A stretch of DNA of 64,000 nt. It comes from Photobacterium chitinilyticum (GTDB lineage: Bacteria > Pseudomonadota > Gammaproteobacteria > Enterobacterales > Vibrionaceae). Shown piece by piece: positions 35,311 to 45,100 of this stretch. A model generated the notes under the pieces. The model did no database searches. It was not told the origin of the DNA and worked only from the letters and a program-made list of their open reading frames with translations. The translations under genes and the position numbers were made by a program. Location of the stretch: the NCBI RefSeq assembly GCF_004104355.1, contig NZ_RJLM01000006.1:62001-126000 (forward strand). The letters run 5' to 3'. Each line of letters begins with the position of its first letter. The stretch's first letter is position 1.

Positions 35311-37635
35311 TTATTGATTAATGGCATGCCAAACTTGTCCTAATGATATTCCACCATCATTAATCGGTACCAAGCCTGGCCATAGTATTTGATGCCCTGC
35401 AGTTTTTAGCTTTGACAGACAAACTTCATGGAAGTATCGATTTTGGAAAACGCCACCACACAAGATAACAGGGAGTGATCTGTGTTCATTCGCAACTAGG
35501 CAGACACTGTCTGCGAGTGCATCCATAAATGCTGCAGATATTTGACCAGTACGTTCTGGGGTCAATGGCTGATCGACTATGGCTGCAACAATATCGTACA
35601 TAAAGTGAGCAGTGTGCCATTGATTATTATGCTTGGTTAATGTGAATTTTATCGCTTGCTTGTTGGTGTTGTTTGCTGCCGCTTCAAGCAGCATTCCTGC
35701 TTGCCCCTCAAACTGATTTTTTTCGATTAGTCCTAAGGCACATGCCACAGCATCAAATAGGCGTCCAGCGGAGCTGGTACTGATACAGTTACGGTCGCTT
35801 TCCCAGATCTTATGTAGGTCACCGATAGCCTGTGGAGAATACTGCTTGATTACTGGAAGATTTAGTTTGCGAATTTCATCGAGAGAGTAGCGCTGAAATA
35901 ATAGTGCAAGCAGTACGCGGCGTGGATCTTTTATAGCTTCTTTACCACCGATAAGTTTAAAGGGTTGTAATTGGCATAGCGTGCTAAATCCCTTTGTATC
36001 TGCAACCATGGCCTCGCTCCCCCAAAGATTACCGTCATCCCCAAGTCCAGTTCCATCGAAGCTAAAACCCACCGCAGGATTGGTGTATTGATTGGCGGCC
36101 ATCACGCTGAGTACATGGGCATAGTGGTGTTGTACCGCGAGAAGTTGACATGTATTTGTTGATTGATTTTTCGCCCATCGAGTTGACGTATAATCGGGGT
36201 GCTTGTCATGAATTAGTACACTCGGTTTTAGTTGATAAAGACGTTTAAAGGTCTCAAGTGTAGTCTCGAAATAATCTTCGGTTTCGATGCTAGAAAGATC
36301 GCCAATATGTGGGCTAATAAACACGTTATGGTCGAATCCAAACGCGATGGTATTTTTCTGTTGTGCTCCAACAGCGATGGTGGTGCTAATTTGTTTTTCC
36401 TTCATCGCTAGGCTGAGTGGTGCATAGCCTCTTGCTAGACGCATGACTTGGATTTCATTACCGATGACCTGTACAACGCTGTCATCACAAGCATTTAAGA
36501 TTTCTCTGTCATGATCTAAAATAGCGTCGACTACCTTACCTAGTTTCTTTTGGATCTTGCGACTGTCAGTAATAATTGGTTCACCGCTAAGGTTTGCGCT
36601 GGTGGCGACAATAGGCCTATTTAACTCTTTTAACAGAAGCTGATGTAGCGGAGTGTAGGGGAGGAAAAGTCCTAATTTATCGATGTCTGGTGCGACGTTT
36701 TCACTAATCAGTAAGGGGGATGTGGGGTGTTTTTTCATCAAAGTGATGGGGCGTGCTTGTGAGCTAAGTAGTTCCCATTCTTTATCGTTTCCTAATACTA
36801 GTTGTTTTGCTATATCGAGGTTAGCAACCATGACGGCGAACGGCTTAGCAGGCCTGTGTTTACGCTCTCTTAGGGCGGCGACAGCACTACTGTTGGTGGC
36901 GTCACAGACAAGATGAAACCCGCCTAATCCCTTTATAGCAAGCACCTGCCCGAGTTTCAGTCGAAGTATGCACTCATCCAAAGCACTTTGTTTTTTAGCT
37001 ATAAACCGCCCTTGGTTGGTGGTTAGTGTTAGGCTAGGTCCGCACTTGGGGCAGCTTACTGGTTGAGCATGATACCGTCGATTTAATGGGTTTTGATATG
37101 ACTCCGCACACTGTTCACACATGAGAAACTTAGCCATGGATGTGTTTTCTCTGTCGTAGGGCAGGGCTTGGATCAAGGTATATCTAGGGCCGCAATTGGT
37201 GCAATTAGTAAAAGGGTATTGGTAGTGACGGTTGGCGGGATCCATGATTTCCTGGTTGCATTCTTCGCAGCTACTTTTATCTGTTGAAACTGCCACCACC
37301 GCCTGATTTCGTTGTTGACTCTGTATGATTCTAAATGTGAGTTCCTCGGAAATTATAGGAATTACAAGCACTTCAAATTTATCGATTCTTGCCAGTGGTG
37401 GTGGCATTTCTTTTAAACGGTTTATAAAAAAATGAATTTGACGTTTGTCACCTTGCAACTCAATTGTTACTCCCTGACTATCATTTAACACTGTACCGGC
37501 AAGATGAAATTTGAGTGCGTAACGATAGACGAGAGGTCTAAATCCTACACCTTGAACTATACCGTTAATACAAACTCTAACTCGTTGTTGTTCAATCGGA
37601 TTCATCATATTCATCATATTCATCATATTCATCAC
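35311..37635 (-). CDS. hypF: Hydrogenase maturation carbamoyltransferase HypF
   Basis: Makes the carbamoyl group that HypE converts to the CN ligands of [NiFe] hydrogenase. Domains over 774 residues: acylphosphatase (GIVQGVGFRP, about 25-34), zinc fingers (CEECNQE; CTNCGP; CEQCAES; CPKCGP), a YrdC-like region (KRKHRPAKPFAVMV-type, LPYTPLHQLL), and a C-terminal Kae1-like domain (VGFSFDGTGLGDDGNLWG; VILCGGVFQN). The start lies in a run of M-M-N codons from GTG 37635; no strong SD picks one. It is the last gene on the minus strand, 104 bp after cooA. Confidence 0.96.
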   Translation of the reverse strand: MMNMMNMMNMMNPIEQQRVRVCINGIVQGVGFRPLVYRYALKFHLAGTVLNDSQGVTIELQGDKRQIHFFINRLKEMPPPLARIDKFEVLVIPIISEELTFRIIQSQQRNQAVVAVSTDKSSCEECNQEIMDPANRHYQYPFTNCTNCGPRYTLIQALPYDRENTSMAKFLMCEQCAESYQNPLNRRYHAQPVSCPKCGPSLTLTTNQGRFIAKKQSALDECILRLKLGQVLAIKGLGGFHLVCDATNSSAVAALRERKHRPAKPFAVMVANLDIAKQLVLGNDKEWELLSSQARPITLMKKHPTSPLLISENVAPDIDKLGLFLPYTPLHQLLLKELNRPIVATSANLSGEPIITDSRKIQKKLGKVVDAILDHDREILNACDDSVVQVIGNEIQVMRLARGYAPLSLAMKEKQISTTIAVGAQQKNTIAFGFDHNVFISPHIGDLSSIETEDYFETTLETFKRLYQLKPSVLIHDKHPDYTSTRWAKNQSTNTCQLLAVQHHYAHVLSVMAANQYTNPAVGFSFDGTGLGDDGNLWGSEAMVADTKGFSTLCQLQPFKLIGGKEAIKDPRRVLLALLFQRYSLDEIRKLNLPVIKQYSPQAIGDLHKIWESDRNCISTSSAGRLFDAVACALGLIEKNQFEGQAGMLLEAAANNTNKQAIKFTLTKHNNQWHTAHFMYDIVAAIVDQPLTPERTGQISAAFMDALADSVCLVANEHRSLPVILCGGVFQNRYFHEVCLSKLKTAGHQILWPGLVPINDGGISLGQVWHAINQ
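37603..37634 (-). repeat. 9-bp tandem repeat at the hypF start codon region
   Basis: The plus-strand 9-mer CATCATATT is repeated perfectly three times (37603-37629) plus a partial copy. On the coding strand it reads as repeated Met-Met-Asn codons. Each copy adds potential ATG starts and keeps the frame. Confidence 0.85.
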
Positions 37636-37739
37636 GATGCTTTGCGGGTCAGATAGACTCTCAGTGTTGACGGTACAACGAGTAGGAGCCAGCTAAAGGT
37701 GATCAGTTGTTGGAATGAAATAAGGTTTATAACAAGCAG

Positions 37740-38411
37740 TTAGTTGTCTTTGATTTCCAATAAGGATTTCAAATCGGCTAACCGGCTTATAACGAAGGTA
37801 TTCCTTCCTTCTCTTATTAAATATCCGTTGCGAATCAGGTTGTTAAATAATGAAGACGCTGTTTGACGGGTGGTTCCAATCATTAAAGCAATGTCTTCCA
37901 TGCTTAAATCACAGTCAAACTTTAATCCTTCTGGGCACATTTTTCCTGTTTCCTGCCCCCAGGAAAGAATGAATCCAATTAATCGGTGTTTTGCATCATG
38001 GAATATCAAGCCATCGATGATATCAAAGGTACTGCCTAGTACATCGCCTAGAATTCTTGTCATGATCATACTAAATTCAGGGTATTCGTTGATCTTAGTA
38101 CGAAACTCTTTAGCGCTAACTAACATTAGAGCTGATTCTTTTGACGCTTCTACAAATGCCCTTGTATGCGTGCTAAAGATGTCACCAGGTTCAAGGTAAC
38201 ATAGGGTAAATTCACGTCCTTCATAAGATAAATAGACTCGTGTACGTCCAGACACCACGATGAATACATCATTATTGTCTGAGCCAGGTACACTGATTAG
38301 TTGGCCTTTAGCAAATTGTTTACACCGAAACTCATCCAGAAAACCCTCGTATTTAGGATCTTTTAACAGTTCCATCATGTTCAGTTGAGATATTCTCATT
38401 TTTGACTGCAT
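37740..38411 (-). CDS. cooA: CooA, haem CO-sensing CRP/FNR-family activator
   Basis: Dimeric transcription factor that binds CO through haem and then activates coo promoters. It has 223 residues: an effector domain (about 1-140) and an HTH (DIALMIGTTRQTASSLFNNL). The haem-ligand region reads GDIFSTHTR: H82 matches the axial His77 of Rhodospirillum rubrum CooA (GDMFCMHSG), while the redox-switch Cys75 is Ser (S80). The recognition helix keeps the R-Q-T core of CooA, which fits the two operators found here. It lies 182 bp after cooH and upstream of hypF. A distinct promoter is likely. Start 38411, with a GAGAAG about 9 bases upstream; 38399 is an alternative. Confidence 0.92.
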   Translation of the reverse strand: MQSKMRISQLNMMELLKDPKYEGFLDEFRCKQFAKGQLISVPGSDNNDVFIVVSGRTRVYLSYEGREFTLCYLEPGDIFSTHTRAFVEASKESALMLVSAKEFRTKINEYPEFSMIMTRILGDVLGSTFDIIDGLIFHDAKHRLIGFILSWGQETGKMCPEGLKFDCDLSMEDIALMIGTTRQTASSLFNNLIRNGYLIREGRNTFVISRLADLKSLLEIKDN

Positions 38412-38504
38412 AATAACGTCTTCTCACAAAGCGTAATCGGTTGTGTTGTTGTGAAGTGTTGATCACCTTGAACACTTACCGCTTACTAAAGTCTATCATC
38501 AGTG

Positions 38505-38539
38505 CAGCAGAGCGATGTTGTACGGGCGTTGCTCTGCTG
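38505..38539. terminator. Hairpin between cooH and cooA
   Basis: CAGCAGAGC (38505-38513) pairs with GCTCTGCTG (38531-38539). On the minus strand no T-run follows, so it may reduce read-through or protect the 3' end of the cooMKLXUH mRNA rather than end it fully. Confidence 0.55.
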
Positions 38540-38593
38540 TGTGGACTATTTAATTATTTTTATATTCATTTAAGTGGCTTGGTATGCCAGTGG

Positions 38594-39676
38594 CTAGCGT
38601 TCAGTACAAGATATACAAGGGTCGATACTATTTACGATCAACGGAACATCTGAAATCTTACCACCTTGCATCATTATATGAAGCGCATCCCAGTTAGGGT
38701 AGCTCGGGACTCGCCATTTCAAACGTTCAGGCTTATCACTTCCATCAGTTTTTAGGTAGTATAATAATTCCCCTCTTGGAGCTTCTGTTTTTGCAATAGC
38801 TTGACCCGCAGGGATGATGGGCAAACTTGTCATGCAAACTTGCCCTTCCGGCAATGCGTGAAGACATTGTTCTATCAAAGATAGCGCAACCAGCACTTCA
38901 TCTAACCGTACCATAGCCCGAGACCACACATCACCACCTTGCCGGCTTTGGATTTCAAAATCTAGTTTGTCATATACGGCATAAGGCGCGTCTTTTCTTA
39001 CATCGTTGACAATGCCAGAGGCTCTGGCCACTGGCCCGACCAAGCCGAAGTCTAAGGCCGACGTTTTGGAGATAACTCCGACCCCCTTTGTTCTCATACC
39101 AATGAATTTATCCGTATTGTAGATGGACTTAATTTCTTCAATCGGTGTCTTTATTCGCGCAATCTGAGCCAGTAAATACTTAACTTTGGCTGCATCTAAG
39201 TTATATTTCACTCCTCCGATACAGTTTGCCCCCAAATCCATTCTGTTGCCGTAAACGGTCTCTTTCACATCTTGTATGATCTCACGTGTTTCAAGTACGT
39301 GCATAAACAGAGAGTCGAAACCTATGATATGAGCCATTATCCCGACGTTAAACAGGTTCGATGCAACCCGTTTGACCTCATCGGCAATAACCCTCAGGTA
39401 TTGCCCGCGTTCTGGGACTTTAATACCTGCAATCTCTTCAAGCGCCATGCAATACGTGGTTGGATGGCTGTTAGAGCAAAGTGAGCATAACCTTTCCGTT
39501 AACGTAATATTCTGGAAGAAATTGCGTTTCATCGCTAAATATTCTAAGCCACGATGAACGTGTCCTGCTGTAATTTCTAGACCTGTGATGGTTTCTCCTT
39601 CAACCTCAACCTTGAAATACATGGGCTCTTCTAATGCAACATGCAGCGGACCGACTGGCACTTTAAAACTGGTCAT
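38594..39676 (-). CDS. cooH: CooH, large catalytic subunit of the energy-converting [NiFe] hydrogenase
   Basis: Holds the NiFe(CN)2CO site that reduces protons to H2. A 360-residue protein with L1 motif RLCSLCSNSH (C64, C67) and L2 motif DPCISC (C354, C357), so all four metal-ligand Cys are present. The chain ends only three residues later (TER), with no cleavable tail. The start at 39676 follows GAGGAGAAG and overlaps the cooU stop (TAATG). It resembles the NuoD/HycE C-terminal half. It is the last gene of cooMKLXUH. Confidence 0.96.
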   Translation of the reverse strand: MTSFKVPVGPLHVALEEPMYFKVEVEGETITGLEITAGHVHRGLEYLAMKRNFFQNITLTERLCSLCSNSHPTTYCMALEEIAGIKVPERGQYLRVIADEVKRVASNLFNVGIMAHIIGFDSLFMHVLETREIIQDVKETVYGNRMDLGANCIGGVKYNLDAAKVKYLLAQIARIKTPIEEIKSIYNTDKFIGMRTKGVGVISKTSALDFGLVGPVARASGIVNDVRKDAPYAVYDKLDFEIQSRQGGDVWSRAMVRLDEVLVALSLIEQCLHALPEGQVCMTSLPIIPAGQAIAKTEAPRGELLYYLKTDGSDKPERLKWRVPSYPNWDALHIMMQGGKISDVPLIVNSIDPCISCTER

Positions 39677-40203
39677 TAATCTTCTCCTCGATTGCGCATA
39701 ATGTTTTCCCACAATGTTTTGGTACTGGCGGCATTCACCATCGCAGAATATGGGATATAACGTTGTAACACGGCTGAATCGATAGATTCATCGATGAATA
39801 ACCGCCGAGGATTAGGATGCCCAACGACTTTGATGTCGTATAGCTCCATGAATTCTCTTTCATTCCAATCGGCATTACGAAATATAGGTGTCAACGACAT
39901 GATTTTATTATCATCACCGATTAACTGCACCGTTGCGGTAAGGGTTGCACCATAAATGTCGAAGTGGTACGCAATTTCATGATTCACTGAGGGCTGCGGG
40001 CTCTTTAATTGATAAGCCGTGATAGTACTTAGTCGTCCCCCAAGTTTTTTTACCGTGCTGGCTGTCGCCTGGATGTCACATGCATCCTCTAACTTGCACC
40101 ATATACTATGAACACCTTGATCATTGACGTGAACATCCAACGAATATATTCCCTGCAAGCTACAAGCGAGCATTTCTTTTAATAGATTAACTTTGTCGAT
40201 CAT
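39676..40203 (-). CDS. cooU: CooU, 30-kDa-subunit-like (NuoC/HycE N-terminal) hydrogenase component
   Basis: A 175-residue protein of the NADH-dehydrogenase 30-kDa subunit family that lines the catalytic dimer in energy-converting hydrogenases. Seen: the C-terminal signature NADWNEREFMELYDIKVVGHPNPRRLF (given as NADWNEREFMELYDI and GHPNPRRLF). The start at 40203 follows AAGGAACATCTCT and overlaps the cooX stop (ATGA). In E. coli Hyc this part is fused to the large subunit; here it is separate, as in R. rubrum. Confidence 0.92.
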   Translation of the reverse strand: MIDKVNLLKEMLACSLQGIYSLDVHVNDQGVHSIWCKLEDACDIQATASTVKKLGGRLSTITAYQLKSPQPSVNHEIAYHFDIYGATLTATVQLIGDDNKIMSLTPIFRNADWNEREFMELYDIKVVGHPNPRRLFIDESIDSAVLQRYIPYSAMVNAASTKTLWENIMRNRGED

Positions 40204-40712
40204 AGAGATGTTCCTTTTGATAGCAATTTCGCAGAGTGTTTTCGACGGCAATCTGGACATATCTTTCCAAGTTTTTCGATTATTTTGTTTGTACCTTGAT
40301 ATGCGACTGCTGTAATTTTTGGGCCGCTTGGGATCATTTTTTTGCTACAGTATTCACAAGAAACTAATGCGACAATTCCTTGTTCTATCATCTTATATTT
40401 GTCTTCTTGCTTGTGTGCCAAGTGCCAATCTTCGGTAAGAGTAATGGCTTTGGGCATGCAGTAATGTTCACAGAGTCCGCAAAAAGTGCAGCTGTTATGC
40501 CACACTGTAAATTTCATACCTTTTTCGCTGTCTTCACATCGAATTGCTCCGCCGGCACAAACGTGTTCACACATGCGGCAGCCTGTACAAGCCGTTTCAT
40601 CGAAATGGATTCTTGCCCTCAGGCCTTCAGGGGTGAAGGTTTCACCGAAGGGAAAGGGGTCTGTCGATGGTCCCTGAATCAAATTATTCAGTAATACTTT
40701 TATCATCTTCAT
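40200..40712 (-). CDS. cooX: CooX, polyferredoxin-type subunit
   Basis: A 170-residue cytoplasm-facing iron-sulfur subunit that carries electrons from CooF to CooL. Two [4Fe-4S] motifs are seen: C42-x2-C45-x2-C48-x3-C52 and C75-x2-C78-x2-C81-x3-C85. Two further CxxC pairs near the C-terminus (C119/C122 and C152/C155) look like a zinc-ribbon or extra metal site. SD is AGGAG six bases before the ATG. Homologous to NuoI and HycF. Confidence 0.93.
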   Translation of the reverse strand: MKMIKVLLNNLIQGPSTDPFPFGETFTPEGLRARIHFDETACTGCRMCEHVCAGGAIRCEDSEKGMKFTVWHNSCTFCGLCEHYCMPKAITLTEDWHLAHKQEDKYKMIEQGIVALVSCEYCSKKMIPSGPKITAVAYQGTNKIIEKLGKICPDCRRKHSAKLLSKGTSL

Positions 40713-40721
40713 ATCACTCTC

Positions 40722-41150
40722 CTACAGGCGTTCTTTCCAAATCTCAATTGCCATTGCAATGCCTTCAATAATGGCTTGAGGACGTGGCGGACAACCTGGA
40801 ATATTGACATCAACATTGATGTATTTATCGATTGGACCTTCGATGGCGTAGCTGTCCCTGAATACCCCGCCAGAGATCGGGCAAATTCCCACTGCAACAG
40901 TTACTTTTGGAGCCGGGATCTCTTTGTAGACCTGCAATACTTTTTCTTTTACCCGTGCGGTCAATGGCCCCGTGATCAAGACGATATCGGCATGTTTAGG
41001 CGTACCACAATATTGGCATCCAAGACGTTCAACGTCATAGCGTGGGATCAGCGCAGTTGTGGCCAGTTCCACATCACAGCCATTGCAAGAACCGGCATTG
41101 ATTCGATACAGCCATGGAGACTGCTTGGATACATTTGTTATAAAACTCAT
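40722..41150 (-). CDS. cooL: CooL, small electron-transfer subunit of the hydrogenase
   Basis: A 142-residue small subunit (NuoB/HycG family) holding the proximal [4Fe-4S] cluster. The four ligands are visible: C22 and C25 (GSCNGCDVE), C90 (GICPISGG) and C120 (PGCPPRPQ). The start at 41150 (MSFITNV) is chosen because GAGGG lies 7 bases upstream; an in-frame TTG two codons earlier is less likely. It sits tightly between cooK (12 bp) and cooX (9 bp). Confidence 0.95.
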   Translation of the reverse strand: MSFITNVSKQSPWLYRINAGSCNGCDVELATTALIPRYDVERLGCQYCGTPKHADIVLITGPLTARVKEKVLQVYKEIPAPKVTVAVGICPISGGVFRDSYAIEGPIDKYINVDVNIPGCPPRPQAIIEGIAMAIEIWKERL

Positions 41151-41162
41151 TAGCAATCCCTC

Positions 41163-42140
41163 TTAGCCTTGTAAAACAATGAGCAATAGTCCAACTACGC
41201 CAAGTAGTTCGGGCCATTTGAAGTAAAATAGAAATGCTTGGTCTATCCGCATCCGCCCAACGGAAGCGCGTAACAAGGATTTGGTCAGTAAGAAGAAAAG
41301 TGAGCATTTGAATACAAAAATTACTGCAGCCCACATTCCTGTATTTGTTCCGGGACAAAAGAGTGCGATGCCCAGAGCCAGTACAACGATAGTTTTCATG
41401 GTTGACATGATTTTAAATAATGCCAGTGCTGGCCCTGAGTATTCGCACAAAGGTCCTTCCAGCACTTCTGATTCGGCTTCCGGTATATCAAAAGGAGGGA
41501 TCCCCAAGTTTGCTGGAATGAAGCTTAGATATGCCAGTACTGCTGGCCACATCCAAGGGTCGAAGAGGAATGATCCATTCAGTTGTTGGTACTGCACGAT
41601 ATCCATCAAAGAAAAGGTGATGAATTGCCCCTGGGATAAGCCGGTTTTAATTGCCACACTCACTATGACCAACAATAAGGGGCCTTCGTAAGCCAGCATA
41701 ATAGACATCTCCCGAGAGAAACCTATCGCACCAAATGTTGAGCCCGAAGCTGAGCCAGCCAGCATTAGGACAATTGCAGGTATAGCTAATAAATAGAGCA
41801 ATACCAGCAAATCACCAAATTGGGCGCTGGGTTCGTACACTCCTGGTATGGGTACGAGCCCTATGGCAAGGAACATACTGCATGCTCCAAGCAATGGCAG
41901 GGCTAGAAATAGTTTTCGTGGCGCACCAATAGGAACCATCGATTGTTTCTGCATTAATTTAATAATATCGAAGAAAGGCTGTAGCAGTGGCGGACCAATT
42001 CTACGCTGTAATCTAGCAACCAAGATCCTGTCAACTCCCTTAAGCAGTAAGCCAAAGATCAAGGCGCCAAAGGTTGCAGGAAGTAATATTAGTGGGGCTA
42101 ATATTGCCTTCAGTTCTAGCGTATTCATCATTTCAAACAT
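41163..42140 (-). CDS. cooK: CooK, membrane subunit (NuoH/HycD-like)
   Basis: A 325-residue integral membrane protein with about eight helices. It is the NuoH/HycD homologue that joins the hydrophilic hydrogenase arm to the ion-pumping arm. Signatures: RRIGPPLLQPFFDIIKLMQKQ (first part RRIGPPLLQPF, then FDIIKLMQKQ) and the charged loop PFDIPEAESEVLEGPLCEYSG. The acidic cluster there is the family's coupling site. SD AGGAAATAGCT; the start lies 2 bp after the cooM stop. Confidence 0.95.
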   Translation of the reverse strand: MFEMMNTLELKAILAPLILLPATFGALIFGLLLKGVDRILVARLQRRIGPPLLQPFFDIIKLMQKQSMVPIGAPRKLFLALPLLGACSMFLAIGLVPIPGVYEPSAQFGDLLVLLYLLAIPAIVLMLAGSASGSTFGAIGFSREMSIMLAYEGPLLLVIVSVAIKTGLSQGQFITFSLMDIVQYQQLNGSFLFDPWMWPAVLAYLSFIPANLGIPPFDIPEAESEVLEGPLCEYSGPALALFKIMSTMKTIVVLALGIALFCPGTNTGMWAAVIFVFKCSLFFLLTKSLLRASVGRMRIDQAFLFYFKWPELLGVVGLLLIVLQG

Positions 42141-42142
42141 AG

Positions 42143-45100
42143 CTATTTCCTACGGCCGTTTTTATCAAGCAGTAAAGTGCGAATTAATTTTTCAGGGGCT
42201 TCATATAAACTTGAAGCATTCACATGGCTCTCAGCTGGCGTTATATCCGTTACCCCGCAGCCGTGGATATGAATATCAACATGTTGCTGATTGCTCTTGC
42301 GGTAAAAAAGCCAGCCCAGCGCACTGAATAAAAGCAGTATCAGGGTCAATGACAGCGGATGCCACGAACCAGTACTTGGTAAGGCACCAAACCAAGTGAC
42401 AGACAGGTTTCCTAACTCCATCGCCGACATGATCTCACTGATTGGTACAAGTAATAGTCCGGGGAAAACCCCGACAGCCAAGCTCATACCGGCCAGAATA
42501 AACATGGGTAGTAACATGCTTAGCGGCGCTTCTTTAACCGTTTTGCATGCCTCTGATGGCTGCCCCATGAAGGCGACATGGGCAAATTTAAGCACAGCGG
42601 CCAAAGTAAACAGACTAGACATCAGCGCGCTTAAGCCCAGCAGATAGTGACCAGATTGAAAAGTCGCTTGATAGATAAGCCATTTAGATGCAAATCCATT
42701 AAGTGGTGGAAGACCAGATAATGACAACCCTGCAAACAGGAATAGGCCAAATGTGTATGGCATCTTACGCCCCAGACCACCGAGCTTATTTAAGCTCTCA
42801 ACATGGACTTGGGCCAAGATACAACCCGCAGCGAGAAAGAGAATATTTTTCAGCATCATGTGATTAACAAAATGCATAAGACCCCCAGCAACTCCAAGCG
42901 GTGAAGTCAGTGCTATGCCAAGTAAAACATACCCCAATTGACTCACTGTGCTATAAATCAGTAGGCGCTTAATGCCCGTTTGGATCATCGCCATCGCACC
43001 CGCATATAAGAGGGTGACAGCGGCAATGACAGCAACGGCATACATTAAGCCTGAAAGCTCATCACTGGTTCCCAATTTTCCAAAAACAGTCATCCCACCT
43101 AGCACGGCAAATATCTTGAGTACGCCATAGGGACCACTTTTAAGTAGAACTGCAGAAATATAGCCACTAACAGGGGTCGGAGCCGTTGGTGGATGCATCT
43201 GGAAATCGATTCGAAATGGAAGCTGTGCGGCTTTCATGATCAAGCCTGCAATGATTAAAATGAGTGCTGTGGCTAACCATGGCAGAGGCATAGTCAGTGC
43301 GGCTTGGCTGATTTGGTCAAAATCGAATGAGCCCGTTTTCGCGGTCAACATTACGATTCCGAGAAACATGCAACTGGCCCCGATGAAGTTAAAGATGAAG
43401 TATTTAAACCCTTCAGCCAGTGAGTCCTGGGTTTCTTCATGAATAATGACAAAATATAGTGTCCAACTACTCATGATTTCCCAGAAAGCAAAGAAATTGA
43501 ACATATCTTTGCTTGCCGTAACCCCTAGCAAACCACCAATCATGAAGACAAAGAAAAAGAAGAATCGGTTTTGCGCATGGCCATGCTTCATATAGCCGAT
43601 AGAGTACAGTAGATTTAGTACGCCAACTGCCGCAACAAGAATGGCAAACCAGAATGACAGCAGATCATAGCGATTCGCTTCAAACAAAACGGCCGATAAA
43701 GCTATTGCCATCACTATGACTGAAGTAATACCGGCTCTAGTAGGGCATCGCTTACCCACAAAGTATACCAATACGGCACCACTACAGGCGACAAATGCAC
43801 TGATCGACCAGTCCAGAGTTAAGTTGGGAATAGCGATAATCGCTAGTTCGCCTCGACTCGCGATAAGGTCAGCAACTGGGCGCGAAAGTGATAGGCTCAG
43901 CTCAGGCACTAATCCACCTAGCAACACGAGAAATGCTAACACGGCCAAAGGCAGGCGCATTGACCAAGGTGCTTCTGATATTTCAGCGCCCTGGTATTGC
44001 TCAAAAAATAGAACCCGAATGATTCGAATGTAATATATAGCGCCAATAACACTGCCTAGTAATATCAATATAGGCAACAGCAATTTGCCCGCTTCTACAG
44101 CGGCGTATACCATGAGAAATTTACTAAAAAAGCCACTGAAAGGGGGTAATCCCATGATCGCCAGAATACCGATAGCAAAACAGCCACAAGTAAATGGCAT
44201 CTTGCGGCCAACACCTTTAAGATCTTCTAAGCGCTTACTTCTCATGCGGAAAATAACGGCACCTGCGGCGAGAAATAGCAAGCTTTTGAAAACAGCATGG
44301 TTCATGACATGCATCATGGCACCCGCGGTACTGAGGTAACTGCCAATACCTAATACAGCAACGATTTCACCAACTTGAGCTAAGGTGGAAAATGCCAGTA
44401 AGCGTTTTAGGTTGGACTCTCTTAGTGCTTTGACTTCGCCATATATGAAGGTTAATCCACCGAGAACGCTCAAAGTAAAACCGGCTAATGAGAAGTCCCC
44501 AACCTTGCCATAGCTCATTAGTGTGCCCGTACCGAAGATGACGAACAGCACCTTGGTCAAACCATAGATCCCTGCTTTAGTCAAAATCGCCGACATAGGT
44601 GCCGAAATTGACGATGGCGCCACGGGGTGGGCGTCAGGTAGCCAACTGTGAAGTGGAAATAAACCAGCCTTTACCCCTAGGCCGATAATAAATGCAGCTA
44701 ACGCAGTTAACGCAATGGGTTCCGAAAGCTGGTTAACTCCAGCCGCAATCACTGTCATATCGAAGCTGCCGATATTCTCATGCAATAGCAAAATACCAAA
44801 ATGCATGATGTAGGCGCCTGATACACACATTAAGAAATACTTCTTACCAGCCTTTAATGCGTCAGTTGTTTGTTCATGTATAACGAGGAAGTACGAACTC
44901 CAGGTCATCAACTCCCAAAATAGATAAAAATTGCCAAAATCGGATGCCGTGCTAACGCCAAGCAAAGAGCCCGTCATTAAGAAAAGAAAGAAGTAGTAAC
45001 GGTTTGTATGTGTGTTACCTTTCATATAACACACGGAATAGATAATAACCAATAAGGATATGAGTGCAAAAATAAGGGTAAATAAATATGAAAGGCTGTC

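Noticed and set aside
37603-37634. Phase-variable on/off switch of hypF
   Set aside because: The repeat unit is 9 bp, so gain or loss of copies keeps the frame; it can only alter N-terminal length or initiation.
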